Source: Mesorhizobium_K marinum (GTDB lineage Bacteria; Pseudomonadota; Alphaproteobacteria; Rhizobiales; Rhizobiaceae). Taken from it: a stretch of DNA of 64,000 nt. Positions 28,187-35,604 of the stretch are shown here, in pieces (the stretch's first letter is position 1; each line of letters starts with the position of its first letter). The notes beneath the pieces are model-generated. The model made no database searches. It was not told where the DNA came from and was given only the letters and a program-made list of their open reading frames with translations. The position numbers and the translations under genes are program-made. Location of the stretch: the NCBI RefSeq assembly GCF_040813715.1, contig NZ_JBFOCH010000002.1. One strand, given 5' to 3'.

Positions 28187-28436
28187 CTTTTGTGAACGGC
28201 GGAATATCCGACATATAGGCCACGGAACGCGGCGGTGTTCGCCGCGACGAACGAAGGGAGCAGGACAGATGCTCAACCAGATCGAGGGCCTCCACCACGT
28301 GACGTCGATGNTCTTTTGTGAACGGCGAAATATCCGACATATAGGCCACGGAACGCGGCGGTGTTCGCCGCGACGAACGAAGGGAGCAGGACAGATGCTC
28401 AACCAGATCGAGGGCCTCCACCACGTGACGTCGATG
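28187..28436. repeat. Contig-join duplication around N28311
   Basis: Bases 28187-28310 recur at 28313-28436 with one mismatch. The promoter region and first codons of the dioxygenase gene are therefore present twice; the copy starting at 28395 leads into the gene. Confidence 0.9.
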
Positions 28437-29487
28437 GCGAAGGACGCCCGCCTCAACAACGCGTTCTTCACGTCCAGGCTTGGCCTGCGCAGGGTCAAGA
28501 AGACGGTGAACTTCGATGCGCCCGACGTGTACCACCTGTACTACGCCGACGAGGTCGGAACGCCGGGCTCGGTCATGACCTATTTCCCCTTTCCGAACAT
28601 AGGCAAGGGCAGGCCGGGCGTGGGCGAAGTCGGCACCACGGTGTTTTCCGTGCCTGAGGGTTCGCTCGGCTACTGGAAGGAACGTTTCGAGAAGGACGGT
28701 GTCGCCGGCGTNGGTCGGAACGCCGGGGTCGGTCATGACCTATTTCCCCTTTCCGAACATAGGCAAGGGCAGGCCGGGCGTGGGCGAAGTCGGCACCACG
28801 GTGTTTTCCGTGCCTGAGGGTTCGCTCGGCTACTGGAAGGAACGTTTCGAGAAGGACGGTGTCGCCGGCGTCACAGCCGAGACGCTGTTCGGCGAAAACC
28901 GGCTGAACTTCGACGGACCTGACGGCGACAGCTTTGCGCTTGTCGAGGCGAAGGGCGACCACCGCGCGCCCTGGGCCAAGGGAAGCGTCCCGGCGGACCA
29001 GGCGATCCGCGGCTTTCACTCGGCGTCGCTCAGGTTGCGTGATGCCGGTGCAACCGAGGAACTGCTCAAGTTCATGGGCTACGAGAACGTCGACCAGGCC
29101 GGCAACGTGAAGCGTCTCGCCATCGCCAACGGCAACGGCGCCGACATCATCGACATCGAGACACTGCCGGGCGCGGCCATGGCCGATCTCGGCGCCGGCT
29201 CCGTCCACCACATCGCCTTTGCGGTGGAGAACCGGCAGAAGCAGCTCGAGGTCCGCAAGGCGCTGCTCGACACCGGCTACCATGTTACGCCGGTCATCGA
29301 TCGCGACTATTTCTGGGCGATCTACTTCCGGACTCCGGGCGGCGTGCTCTTCGAGGTCGCGACCAACGAGCCCGGCTTCGACCGTGACGAGGACACGGCC
29401 CATCTCGGCGAGGCGTTGAAGCTGCCGGCGCAGCATGCACATCTGCGCGCCTATCTCGAACAGCACCTGCAGCCGCTGGGCGACTGA
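28395..29487 (+). CDS. Ring-cleaving dioxygenase, MhqO/LinE-like VOC protein (interrupted by scaffold join)
   Basis: Two glyoxalase/VOC modules. The first starts EGLHHVTSMAKD, with the metal histidine H9 or H10; the second has GSVHHIAFAV and, near the end, RTPGGVLFEVATNEPGF with the metal glutamate. Enzymes of this group cleave hydroquinones or related aromatic rings and are linked to quinone detoxification. A second join at N28712 repeats 159 bases and shifts frame. With the 160 extra bases removed the product is 310 residues, the normal length. GGGAGCAGG precedes the ATG. It heads an operon with a hydrolase 12 bases downstream, the same pairing as the MhqO and MhqD genes of Bacillus. Confidence 0.85.
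28553..28871. repeat. Contig-join duplication around N28712
   Basis: Bases 28553-28711 recur at 28713-28871 with one silent mismatch (GGC/GGG). This and the join 400 bases upstream mean that the dioxygenase contig fragment is very short. Confidence 0.9.
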
Positions 29488-29499
29488 ACGGAGGCATCG

Positions 29500-30129
29500 A
29501 TGTCAGCCAACGACTACGTCCACAAGGTCCTGCCGGGTTCGCCCGGCGGACCGCTTCTGTTCGCCTTTCACGGAACCGGCGGCGACGAGAACCAGTTTCT
29601 CGGCCTGGCGCGGGAACTGATGCCGGCCGCGACGGTCGTTGCTCCGCGCGGCGACGTTTCGGAACATGGCGCCGCGCGCTTCTTCCGGCGAACCGGCGAG
29701 GGCGTCTACGACATGGACGACCTCGGCCGGGCGACGACCAAGATGCAAGGGTTCGTGCGGGCGCATGTCGATGCGGCGAAACCGTCCGCGGTGTTCGGCA
29801 TCGGCTACTCCAACGGCGCGAACATTCTGGCGTCCGTTCTGTTCGCCGATCCCGTCCTGTTCGACGCAAGCGTGCTGATGCATCCGCTGATCCCGTTCGC
29901 CCCGGAGGTGAAAGGCAGCCTTGCTGGCCGGCGCGTGCTGATCACCGCAGGGCGGCGCGACCCGATCGGCCCGCCCGGCCTGACGTCCAGGCTCCAGGAC
30001 CACCTGCTGGCCGCCGGCGCCGGCTCCACCATTGACTGGCACGAGGGCGGGCACGAAATTCGCACCGGCGAGATCGAGGCGACGCAGCGGTTTTTCGCAG
30101 CGGCGCAGAAGGCAGGAGCGGCGGCATGA
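29500..30129 (+). CDS. MhqD-like alpha/beta hydrolase (carboxylesterase)
   Basis: A 209-residue alpha/beta hydrolase. The nucleophile is S104 in GYSNG; the acid is probably D154 in GRRDPIG and the histidine H185 in EGGHEI. The oxyanion loop HGTGGDENQ is at 24-32. It resembles the phospholipase/carboxylesterase group including MhqD, which partners ring-cleaving dioxygenases in quinone resistance. It lies between the dioxygenase and two acetyltransferase genes, overlapping the first by four bases (ATGA). Confidence 0.85.
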   Translation: MSANDYVHKVLPGSPGGPLLFAFHGTGGDENQFLGLARELMPAATVVAPRGDVSEHGAARFFRRTGEGVYDMDDLGRATTKMQGFVRAHVDAAKPSAVFGIGYSNGANILASVLFADPVLFDASVLMHPLIPFAPEVKGSLAGRRVLITAGRRDPIGPPGLTSRLQDHLLAAGAGSTIDWHEGGHEIRTGEIEATQRFFAAAQKAGAAA

Positions 30130-30434
30130 GTGACGATTCCAGCAACAGGCCCGACATCCAACTCGAGGACCACGGCTCCAAGGGACGCTATGTCTTCCGC
30201 AGCGCAGCGGGCGATGAAGCAGAGATGACGTTCACCAAGGTCGGCGAACGGCAGGTGATCATCGACCACACGGAGGTTCCCGATGCCTTCCGCGGCCAGG
30301 GCGTCGGCCTGCACCTGGTGACGCGCGCCGTCGAGGACGCCCGCGCGGCCGGCAAGACGATCATCCCGCTCTGTCCGTTCGCGGCGTCGCAGTTCCGGCG
30401 CCACCCGGAATGGGCCGACGTTTTGAAGCGATGA
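30126..30434 (+). CDS. Small GNAT-fold N-acetyltransferase (NATD1/YjdJ type), copy 1
   Basis: The 102-residue product is a compact acetyltransferase domain. The acetyl-CoA loop FRGQGVGLHLV lies at about 60-70, followed by the helix RAVEDARAAG and the family end CPFAASQFRRHPEWADVL. The substrate is unknown. It is translationally coupled on both sides (ATGA overlaps with the hydrolase before and the paralogue after). Confidence 0.85.
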   Translation: MSDDSSNRPDIQLEDHGSKGRYVFRSAAGDEAEMTFTKVGERQVIIDHTEVPDAFRGQGVGLHLVTRAVEDARAAGKTIIPLCPFAASQFRRHPEWADVLKR

Positions 30435-30778
30435 CAGATCGGCACTTGGCGGGAGCGACCGGCATGAACGATGCGGCGTCGGAGATCAGGGTCGAGCGCA
30501 GCGGAAGGCAGGGCGTCTACCTGCTTCGGCTGCCAGACGCCGATCCGGCGCGCTTGACCTTCAGCGAGATCGCGCCCGGCCACATCGCCATCGACTACAG
30601 CTTCGTTCCGCCCCGCTATCGCGGTCGCGGCGTCGCGCTTGAACTCATCAGGCGGGCGGTCGCGGACGCCCGGGAGCAGGGATTCCGCATCACGCCGCTT
30701 TGCGGCTACGTCGCAGCCGAGTTCAGGCGCCATCCCGAATGGGCGGACGTTCTTGCTGGCCGGCCACCCGCCGCATAG
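30431..30778 (+). CDS. Small GNAT-fold N-acetyltransferase (NATD1/YjdJ type), copy 2
   Basis: The 115-residue product is paralogous to the gene before it, with the same acetyl-CoA loop (YRGRGVALELI) and end (CGYVAAEFRRHPEWADVL), but only moderately similar overall. It is thus an old duplication and not a scaffold artefact. The start at 30431 overlaps the upstream stop (ATGA). It is the last gene of the dioxygenase operon. Confidence 0.83.
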   Translation: MTDRHLAGATGMNDAASEIRVERSGRQGVYLLRLPDADPARLTFSEIAPGHIAIDYSFVPPRYRGRGVALELIRRAVADAREQGFRITPLCGYVAAEFRRHPEWADVLAGRPPAA

Positions 30779-30958
30779 TCCCGGCACCCGACCTCCGCGG
30801 CCCCGCCAACCCGGTTCGAGAGGCTGCGTCCCCATGCGTTGCCGAACCTGGCACTCGAACCTTTTGCCCGAATCTGCCTGAATGCCGTGAAACATCGACG
30901 ATACACGGGCATTTTGTCGCAACATCGGAAGGAAACAAGCGGCCGATAGATCTTCGTC

Positions 30959-31366
30959 ATGCACCCACCGATGGAAACGAAAAGGCCTCAGGTCATGTCC
31001 GCCATCACCGACGTTGAATTCGACCGAAACTTCATGCCGCGCGAGCGGCACCATGGCGTTGCCGCGATAAGGCTGCGCCAGCGCAGCGCCGACCATCCGA
31101 TGATCATGTTCTTTGTCCTCGCGGCCGCGGTGTTCCTGGCGATGGCGCTGGTGCCGCCAACGAGCGGCGCCTTTGCCTCTTTCGGCGCCCTCCGCGCCGC
31201 CGCGCCCGCGTCCCGACCGATTCTCCCGGAACCCGATCTCCTGCAAGCCGACCTCGCCTGCATCGGCCAGGCCTGGGGCGCCGAGAATGCGGATTGTCTT
31301 GCCACGATTTCCAGGAATTCGGGTCGTCCGGACGGCGGTAAGGTTCGCGTCATAACAGGCGCATGA
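30959..31366 (+). CDS. Single-pass membrane protein of unknown function
   Basis: About 135 residues (123 if it starts at 30995). A basic N-terminal part (RERHHGVAAIRLRQRS) leads into one membrane helix (about 48-68). An alanine/proline-rich outer part contains two cysteines (ADLACIGQAWGAENADCL). I do not recognise the family. It is flanked by a clear terminator downstream and is probably transcribed alone. Confidence 0.5.
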   Translation: MHPPMETKRPQVMSAITDVEFDRNFMPRERHHGVAAIRLRQRSADHPMIMFFVLAAAVFLAMALVPPTSGAFASFGALRAAAPASRPILPEPDLLQADLACIGQAWGAENADCLATISRNSGRPDGGKVRVITGA

Positions 31367-31408
31367 AGACGTTCCCGGTCGCGCACTTTCCTCCTGCGCG
31401 CAACTCGA

Positions 31409-31440
31409 GCCCCGCCACCTGCCCGGCGGGGCCACTTTTT
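31409..31440 (+). terminator. Rho-independent terminator
   Basis: An 8-bp GC stem (31409-31416 with 31425-31432) is followed by CACTTTTT. It ends the transcript of the membrane protein gene at 30959-31366 and faces the convergent hybrid kinase. Confidence 0.7.
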
Positions 31441-31453
31441 CCTCGGGATGAAA

Positions 31454-33541
31454 CTAGTGCGCCAGTTGCGTCTGGTCGTTGATCGCCGCGAGCGCGCTGC
31501 GAACGTCGAGCGTGCTGAACGGCTTTTCCAGGACGAGCGGTCGCTCGTGCGGCGCAAGAGCGCCGATCTCGGCGCGCGCGCCGACCATGTCGCCCGTCAC
31601 CAGCACGAAGCGGCGCCCGATGTCCGGACGCAGCGCGGTGAGCTTGCGCAGGATGGTTATGCCGCTTGCTTCCGGCATGCGCAGGTCGCTGAAGACGATA
31701 TCCGGGTTGTAGCCGGCGAGCGCCTCCTCTGCGGACCCCCAGGCCGTGATGACGCGCGACTTGATCCCCATCAGTTCGAGAATGTCGGAGAGCGAGGCCG
31801 CGACGTCGGGTTCGTCGTCGATGATCAGCGCGTTGCGCAGTCCCGTCGAGCGCGCCTCTTGTTGCACCACGTTGGCGCGCCGGCCGGCGAATGCCGGCAA
31901 TTCGACGATGAAGCGCGCGCCGTTCGGCACCACTTCCTCGAAACGGATCGAGCCCTTGTGACGCTCGATGATGGCTTTCGAGATCGACAGACCTATTCCG
32001 GTGCCCACGCCGACCGGCTTGGTGGTGAAGTAGGAATCGAAGATGCGGTGGCGGATGGCTTCCGGAATGCCCGGGCCGGTGTCCTCGACCGAGAAGCCGA
32101 CGATCCCGTCGCTCACGCGAAACGTCTTCACGGTGATCCTGCGCTCGCCGTTCTGCGCGGCAAGCGCGTGCTGGCTGTTGACCAGGAAGTTTGCCGCGAC
32201 CTGGGTGATGTGGTCGGCGTCGGCCAGTACCGGCATCGGCCCGTCGGCGAACTCGGTGTTGATGGCGACCCCGCTCGAGCGCACGCCATACGCCGTGACT
32301 TCCAGCGCGCCGCGCACCGCGCTGTTGAGGTCTGTCTCCGCCGGAACCGTCGGGTGCAGGCGCACCATGCCGAGGAAGCTCTTGACGATGCGGCCGCAGC
32401 GCTCGGCAGCGGCGCGAACCTTCTCGGCGCGAAGCTTGGTCTGCTGGTCGGGCGCGAACTCGTGCAGCAGCGTGGACTGTGCAACGACCACGGCAAGCGG
32501 GTTGTTGAGCTCATGCGAGACGCCGGCGAGCAGCGAACCCATCGCCGCCATCTTCTCGTTCTGGTGCAGCCGTTCGCGTTGGCGATTGATCTCCTCTTCG
32601 GCGCGCCGCTTCTCGCGCAGGTCGCGGATGGAGCCGAAGAAGAAACGCCGCTCGGCGACGTGCATTTCGGTCACCGTGAGTTCGATCGGGAAGATCTCGC
32701 CGGCGGCGGTCTGGGTGACCGTTTCCATGCGCTGGCCGATCATCGGCGCGCCGCGCCCGGCCATGTAGCCCGCGCCGGTCGTATATCCCTTTCGGTAGAA
32801 GTGCGGGACGATCGTCTCGATCATGTCCTTGCCGAGGATGTCGGCGCGCCGGAAGCCGTACATGCGCTCGGCCGCAGGGTTGAACTCGACGATGCTCGCG
32901 GTTTCGTCAATGACGATGATGGCGTCGAGCGAGGATTGCAGCATGGTCTGGCGGATGATCTCGCTGACATGCGCGTCCGACAGCGAGCGTTCGATGGCCG
33001 CGCCGATCGCCATGGCGACGATCTCGGTGGCGGCTTTCTCCTCCTCGGTCCAGCGCCGTTCGACCGTGCAGTCGTTCACGGCAAGCGTGCCCCAGAGGTT
33101 GCCGTTGGCAAAGATCGTCACCGAAAGGAAAGCCTTGATCCTCTGGCCTTCGAAATCCTGTCGCAGGAAGCCGTCAATCTCGCGCGTACGGCCGGCGAAC
33201 ATCTTGCCCTGCCGCACCTCCGCCGATAGCCGGGTCAGCAGGGGATCGGAATTGACCACCGACTGCAAGATCACCCTGGGGCGGTTCGCGCCGGCCACGA
33301 CCGCCTCGTCGTCCCAGTACGCGGCGATCGACTGCGTGAATTCTTCACCCGGCAGTTCGCGCAGCCGGAACAGGATCGCCCGATGGCAGCCGAGCGAGCG
33401 GGCCAGCAGTTCGAGCACTTCGTCGATTATGCGCTGCCATTCGGCCGTCTCGTGGAACCGTCTCACGATGCGCGCGGCCGCTACCGTGCAGCCTGGTTCA
33501 GTCAGGCTGGGATCGGTGCTGGGCGGCTGCGTGTCGATCAT
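31454..33541 (-). CDS. GAF-PAS hybrid histidine kinase with C-terminal receiver
   Basis: A 695-residue soluble kinase. A GAF-like domain covers about 20-190 and a PAS domain about 200-315. The dimerisation domain has phospho-histidine H343 (GVSHELNNPLA), followed by an ATPase domain with DTGPGIP at 487-493 and GTGIGLSI at 513-520. The receiver has D575/D576 and phospho-acceptor D619 in FSDLRMP. No membrane helix is present. It is 46 bases from the response regulator upstream on the same strand, so they probably form one pathway. Confidence 0.9.
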   Translation of the reverse strand: MIDTQPPSTDPSLTEPGCTVAAARIVRRFHETAEWQRIIDEVLELLARSLGCHRAILFRLRELPGEEFTQSIAAYWDDEAVVAGANRPRVILQSVVNSDPLLTRLSAEVRQGKMFAGRTREIDGFLRQDFEGQRIKAFLSVTIFANGNLWGTLAVNDCTVERRWTEEEKAATEIVAMAIGAAIERSLSDAHVSEIIRQTMLQSSLDAIIVIDETASIVEFNPAAERMYGFRRADILGKDMIETIVPHFYRKGYTTGAGYMAGRGAPMIGQRMETVTQTAAGEIFPIELTVTEMHVAERRFFFGSIRDLREKRRAEEEINRQRERLHQNEKMAAMGSLLAGVSHELNNPLAVVVAQSTLLHEFAPDQQTKLRAEKVRAAAERCGRIVKSFLGMVRLHPTVPAETDLNSAVRGALEVTAYGVRSSGVAINTEFADGPMPVLADADHITQVAANFLVNSQHALAAQNGERRITVKTFRVSDGIVGFSVEDTGPGIPEAIRHRIFDSYFTTKPVGVGTGIGLSISKAIIERHKGSIRFEEVVPNGARFIVELPAFAGRRANVVQQEARSTGLRNALIIDDEPDVAASLSDILELMGIKSRVITAWGSAEEALAGYNPDIVFSDLRMPEASGITILRKLTALRPDIGRRFVLVTGDMVGARAEIGALAPHERPLVLEKPFSTLDVRSALAAINDQTQLAH

Positions 33542-33587
33542 GGCTATCCCGCGGCGGCGCCCGTTTCGCTTTTCATGGGCCGGTCTG

Positions 33588-34370
33588 TCAGCGCGCGTCC
33601 TCCGGCAGCGAGAAGATGTAGCCTTCGCCGCGAACCGTCCGCAGGAATTTCGGGTTCGCGGGATCGTCCTCGATCTTCTTCCTCAGGCGCATGATGCGGA
33701 TGTCCACGGCGCGAGACGAGTCCGGATCCTCGACGAAGCCGATCGCGTCGGAAATCGTCGAGCGGCTGAGCAGCCTGTTGGCGCGCGTGAGGAAGACTTC
33801 GAGCACGTCGAACTCGCTCTTGGCAAGATCGACGATCGTACCGTCGCGGCCGGTCACCATGCGACCGTCGAGATCGGCGCGAAAATCCCCGAAAGCCACG
33901 ATCCTGCGCTCGCTTTCGCCGGTCCTGTCGGCGACCGGCGGCATCTCGGACGGCTTCGGCACGCGGCGCAGCACGCTGCGGACGCGGGCGAGCAGTTCGC
34001 GCAGCTCGTATGGTTTGACGATGTAGTCGTCGGCTCCGAGTTCCAGTCCGACGATCCGGTCGATTGCCGAACCCGCGGCGGTGGCGTAGATGATACCCAT
34101 CGATCCCTGCTGGCGAAGCCAGCGGCCAAGCGACAGGCCGTCCTCGCCGGGCATCGCAATGTCGAGTATGGCGAGGTTGAACGTTTCGGTCTTGACCAGT
34201 TCGCGCATCGCGTCGGCGTCCCGCGCGGACACGACATCGTAGCCATTGGCGCCGAGATATTCGGCGACAGCATCCCGCAGGTCGGGCTCGTCCTCGACTA
34301 TCGCGATCCTGGGCGTCAGGGAAATCTCGCCTCCGCTATCGGCGGAGGAAAGTAGATTGGGTATAAACAT
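33588..34370 (-). CDS. OmpR-family response regulator
   Basis: A 260-residue regulator. The receiver has acidic residues E26/D27, phospho-acceptor D70 and K119 (DDYIVKPYE). The winged-helix DNA-binding domain fills about 150-258 and ends with LRTVRGEGYIFSLPE. It precedes and is co-directional with the GAF-PAS hybrid kinase, the likely phosphate source. The gene is head to head with a regulator that has a degenerate receiver; only 58 bases separate the two start codons if the latter starts at 34429. Confidence 0.92.
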   Translation of the reverse strand: MFIPNLLSSADSGGEISLTPRIAIVEDEPDLRDAVAEYLGANGYDVVSARDADAMRELVKTETFNLAILDIAMPGEDGLSLGRWLRQQGSMGIIYATAAGSAIDRIVGLELGADDYIVKPYELRELLARVRSVLRRVPKPSEMPPVADRTGESERRIVAFGDFRADLDGRMVTGRDGTIVDLAKSEFDVLEVFLTRANRLLSRSTISDAIGFVEDPDSSRAVDIRIMRLRKKIEDDPANPKFLRTVRGEGYIFSLPEDAR

Positions 34371-34428
34371 GATGTCCAGCGCTCATTTTGGGCGATTTCA
34401 AGGGAAACGGGAGGCCGCGGGTCGGAGA

Positions 34429-35142
34429 ATGGTTGGAAGGCCGGTCATAGCGCTCATCTGCCTGGCGCCACAGCTCGACGACGGCCTCGCCGACTATCTG
34501 GAGCGGCGTGGCTACGACGTGAGGGAAGCGAGCGAGCAATGGCGGTCGCAGTCGCTGCTTTCCGCAGGCGACATCGATGTCGCCGTCATCGGCGAGAACT
34601 ATCCGGCCAGCGGCTACCCTGATCTTCTTCGGCAACATGCCGGCGAGGGCGGACCGAGCTTCGTCATGGTGTCCAGCAATGCCGACCTCATCGAGAAGGT
34701 GCTGGCCCTGGAATTGGGAGCGGCCGACATCGTGCCCAGCCCCGTCGGCAAGCGCGAGCTTGCGGCGCGCATCGGCGGCATCGTCGGTCGGCGCGGAAAG
34801 GGGCAGCGCGACCTGATCGTCCTGGAAAATGCGACGGTCGACCTCAAGGCGGCGCTGGTCATGCACAGTTCCGGCAATGAAGAACAGCTTTCGCCCGGCC
34901 AGGTCGCGTTGCTCAGGCTCTTCCTCGCGAATCCGCGAAAGGTGCTGACCCGCGACGACATCATGGCTGCGGCGCCGGCCGAGAGCGCCGACGCGTTCGA
35001 TCGATCGATCGATTCGCGGATCGTCAGGCTCCGTCGCAAGCTCGATACCGAGAGCATTGCGACCATCCGCGGCGCCGGCTACCGCTTCGATCCGCCACAG
35101 ACGCAAGGCCAAGCGGCCAGAAATCCGTCGACGCAGACCTGA
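34429..35142 (+). CDS. OmpR-type DNA-binding protein with degenerate receiver
   Basis: The 237-residue product has the length and order of an OmpR regulator. Its winged helix (about 140-230, ending ATIRGAGYRFDPP) is intact. The receiver lacks every phosphorylation residue: the acidic pair is replaced (LICLAPQL, C11/L12), the acceptor aspartate position is G55 in VAVIGENYP, and the lysine position is S104 in VPSPVGK. It must be controlled by something other than phosphorylation, perhaps by pairing with the divergent canonical regulator. The start at 34429 gives the standard fold boundary; ATG 34372 would add 19 residues and almost touch the divergent start codon. Confidence 0.85.
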   Translation: MVGRPVIALICLAPQLDDGLADYLERRGYDVREASEQWRSQSLLSAGDIDVAVIGENYPASGYPDLLRQHAGEGGPSFVMVSSNADLIEKVLALELGAADIVPSPVGKRELAARIGGIVGRRGKGQRDLIVLENATVDLKAALVMHSSGNEEQLSPGQVALLRLFLANPRKVLTRDDIMAAAPAESADAFDRSIDSRIVRLRRKLDTESIATIRGAGYRFDPPQTQGQAARNPSTQT

Positions 35143-35165
35143 AGCCCGGCGGCGATCCACTTCGG

Positions 35166-35342
35166 TTAACGCAACTGGGCGTCGGATGACGCGGCCGCTA
35201 CGAGCGTCGTATGGGCCGCGGGCGCGTCAAGGACGCGATCCTTCAGCACCACGGCTGCGACGGCGGTCAGCCCGAACAGTCCCTGCGCGTAGAGCAGGGC
35301 GGTAAGCGTGGTCGAGACCAGTCTGGAGCTTCTTCCGTTCAT
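35166..35342 (-). CDS. Possible small membrane protein
   Basis: A 58-residue frame with a basic start (MNGRSSRLV), one hydrophobic segment (about 10-31) and an alanine-rich end. AGGGGAT lies eight bases before the ATG. No family is recognised. It is convergent with the degenerate-receiver regulator and divergent from the cyclase. Its reality is uncertain. Confidence 0.4.
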   Translation of the reverse strand: MNGRSSRLVSTTLTALLYAQGLFGLTAVAAVVLKDRVLDAPAAHTTLVAAASSDAQLR

Positions 35343-35604
35343 GACGGCGATCCCCTGCGGATTGGTTGGCGTTCGCGCGACGGCTCCGCGATGCGGGCAC
35401 GCGCCTTCTGGTGCAACCATGAAGGGAGGCTGTATCGGCAGCATGCCGCTTGCTCCGGCCGATGTTTCGGGATTGTTGCGTTTGCAACGATCCGGCCGGA
35501 CGGGCTCGTTTCGAGCCATGCGGCCCGATTTCCGCCGGCGTCACTTCCCGCTTGATTCGCCGGCCGCTCCAAGCAACTGTGCCACTCGGAGCGAGGGGCC
35601 GTTC

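Noticed and set aside
28224..28248. GGAAC-N16-CGAC before the dioxygenase gene as an EcfG promoter
   Set aside because: The -10 element differs at two positions, including the conserved TT, and the segment is mainly a GC hairpin.
30126..30778. The two acetyltransferase genes as another join artefact
   Set aside because: No N lies between them and they differ throughout at protein level, so they are genuine paralogues.
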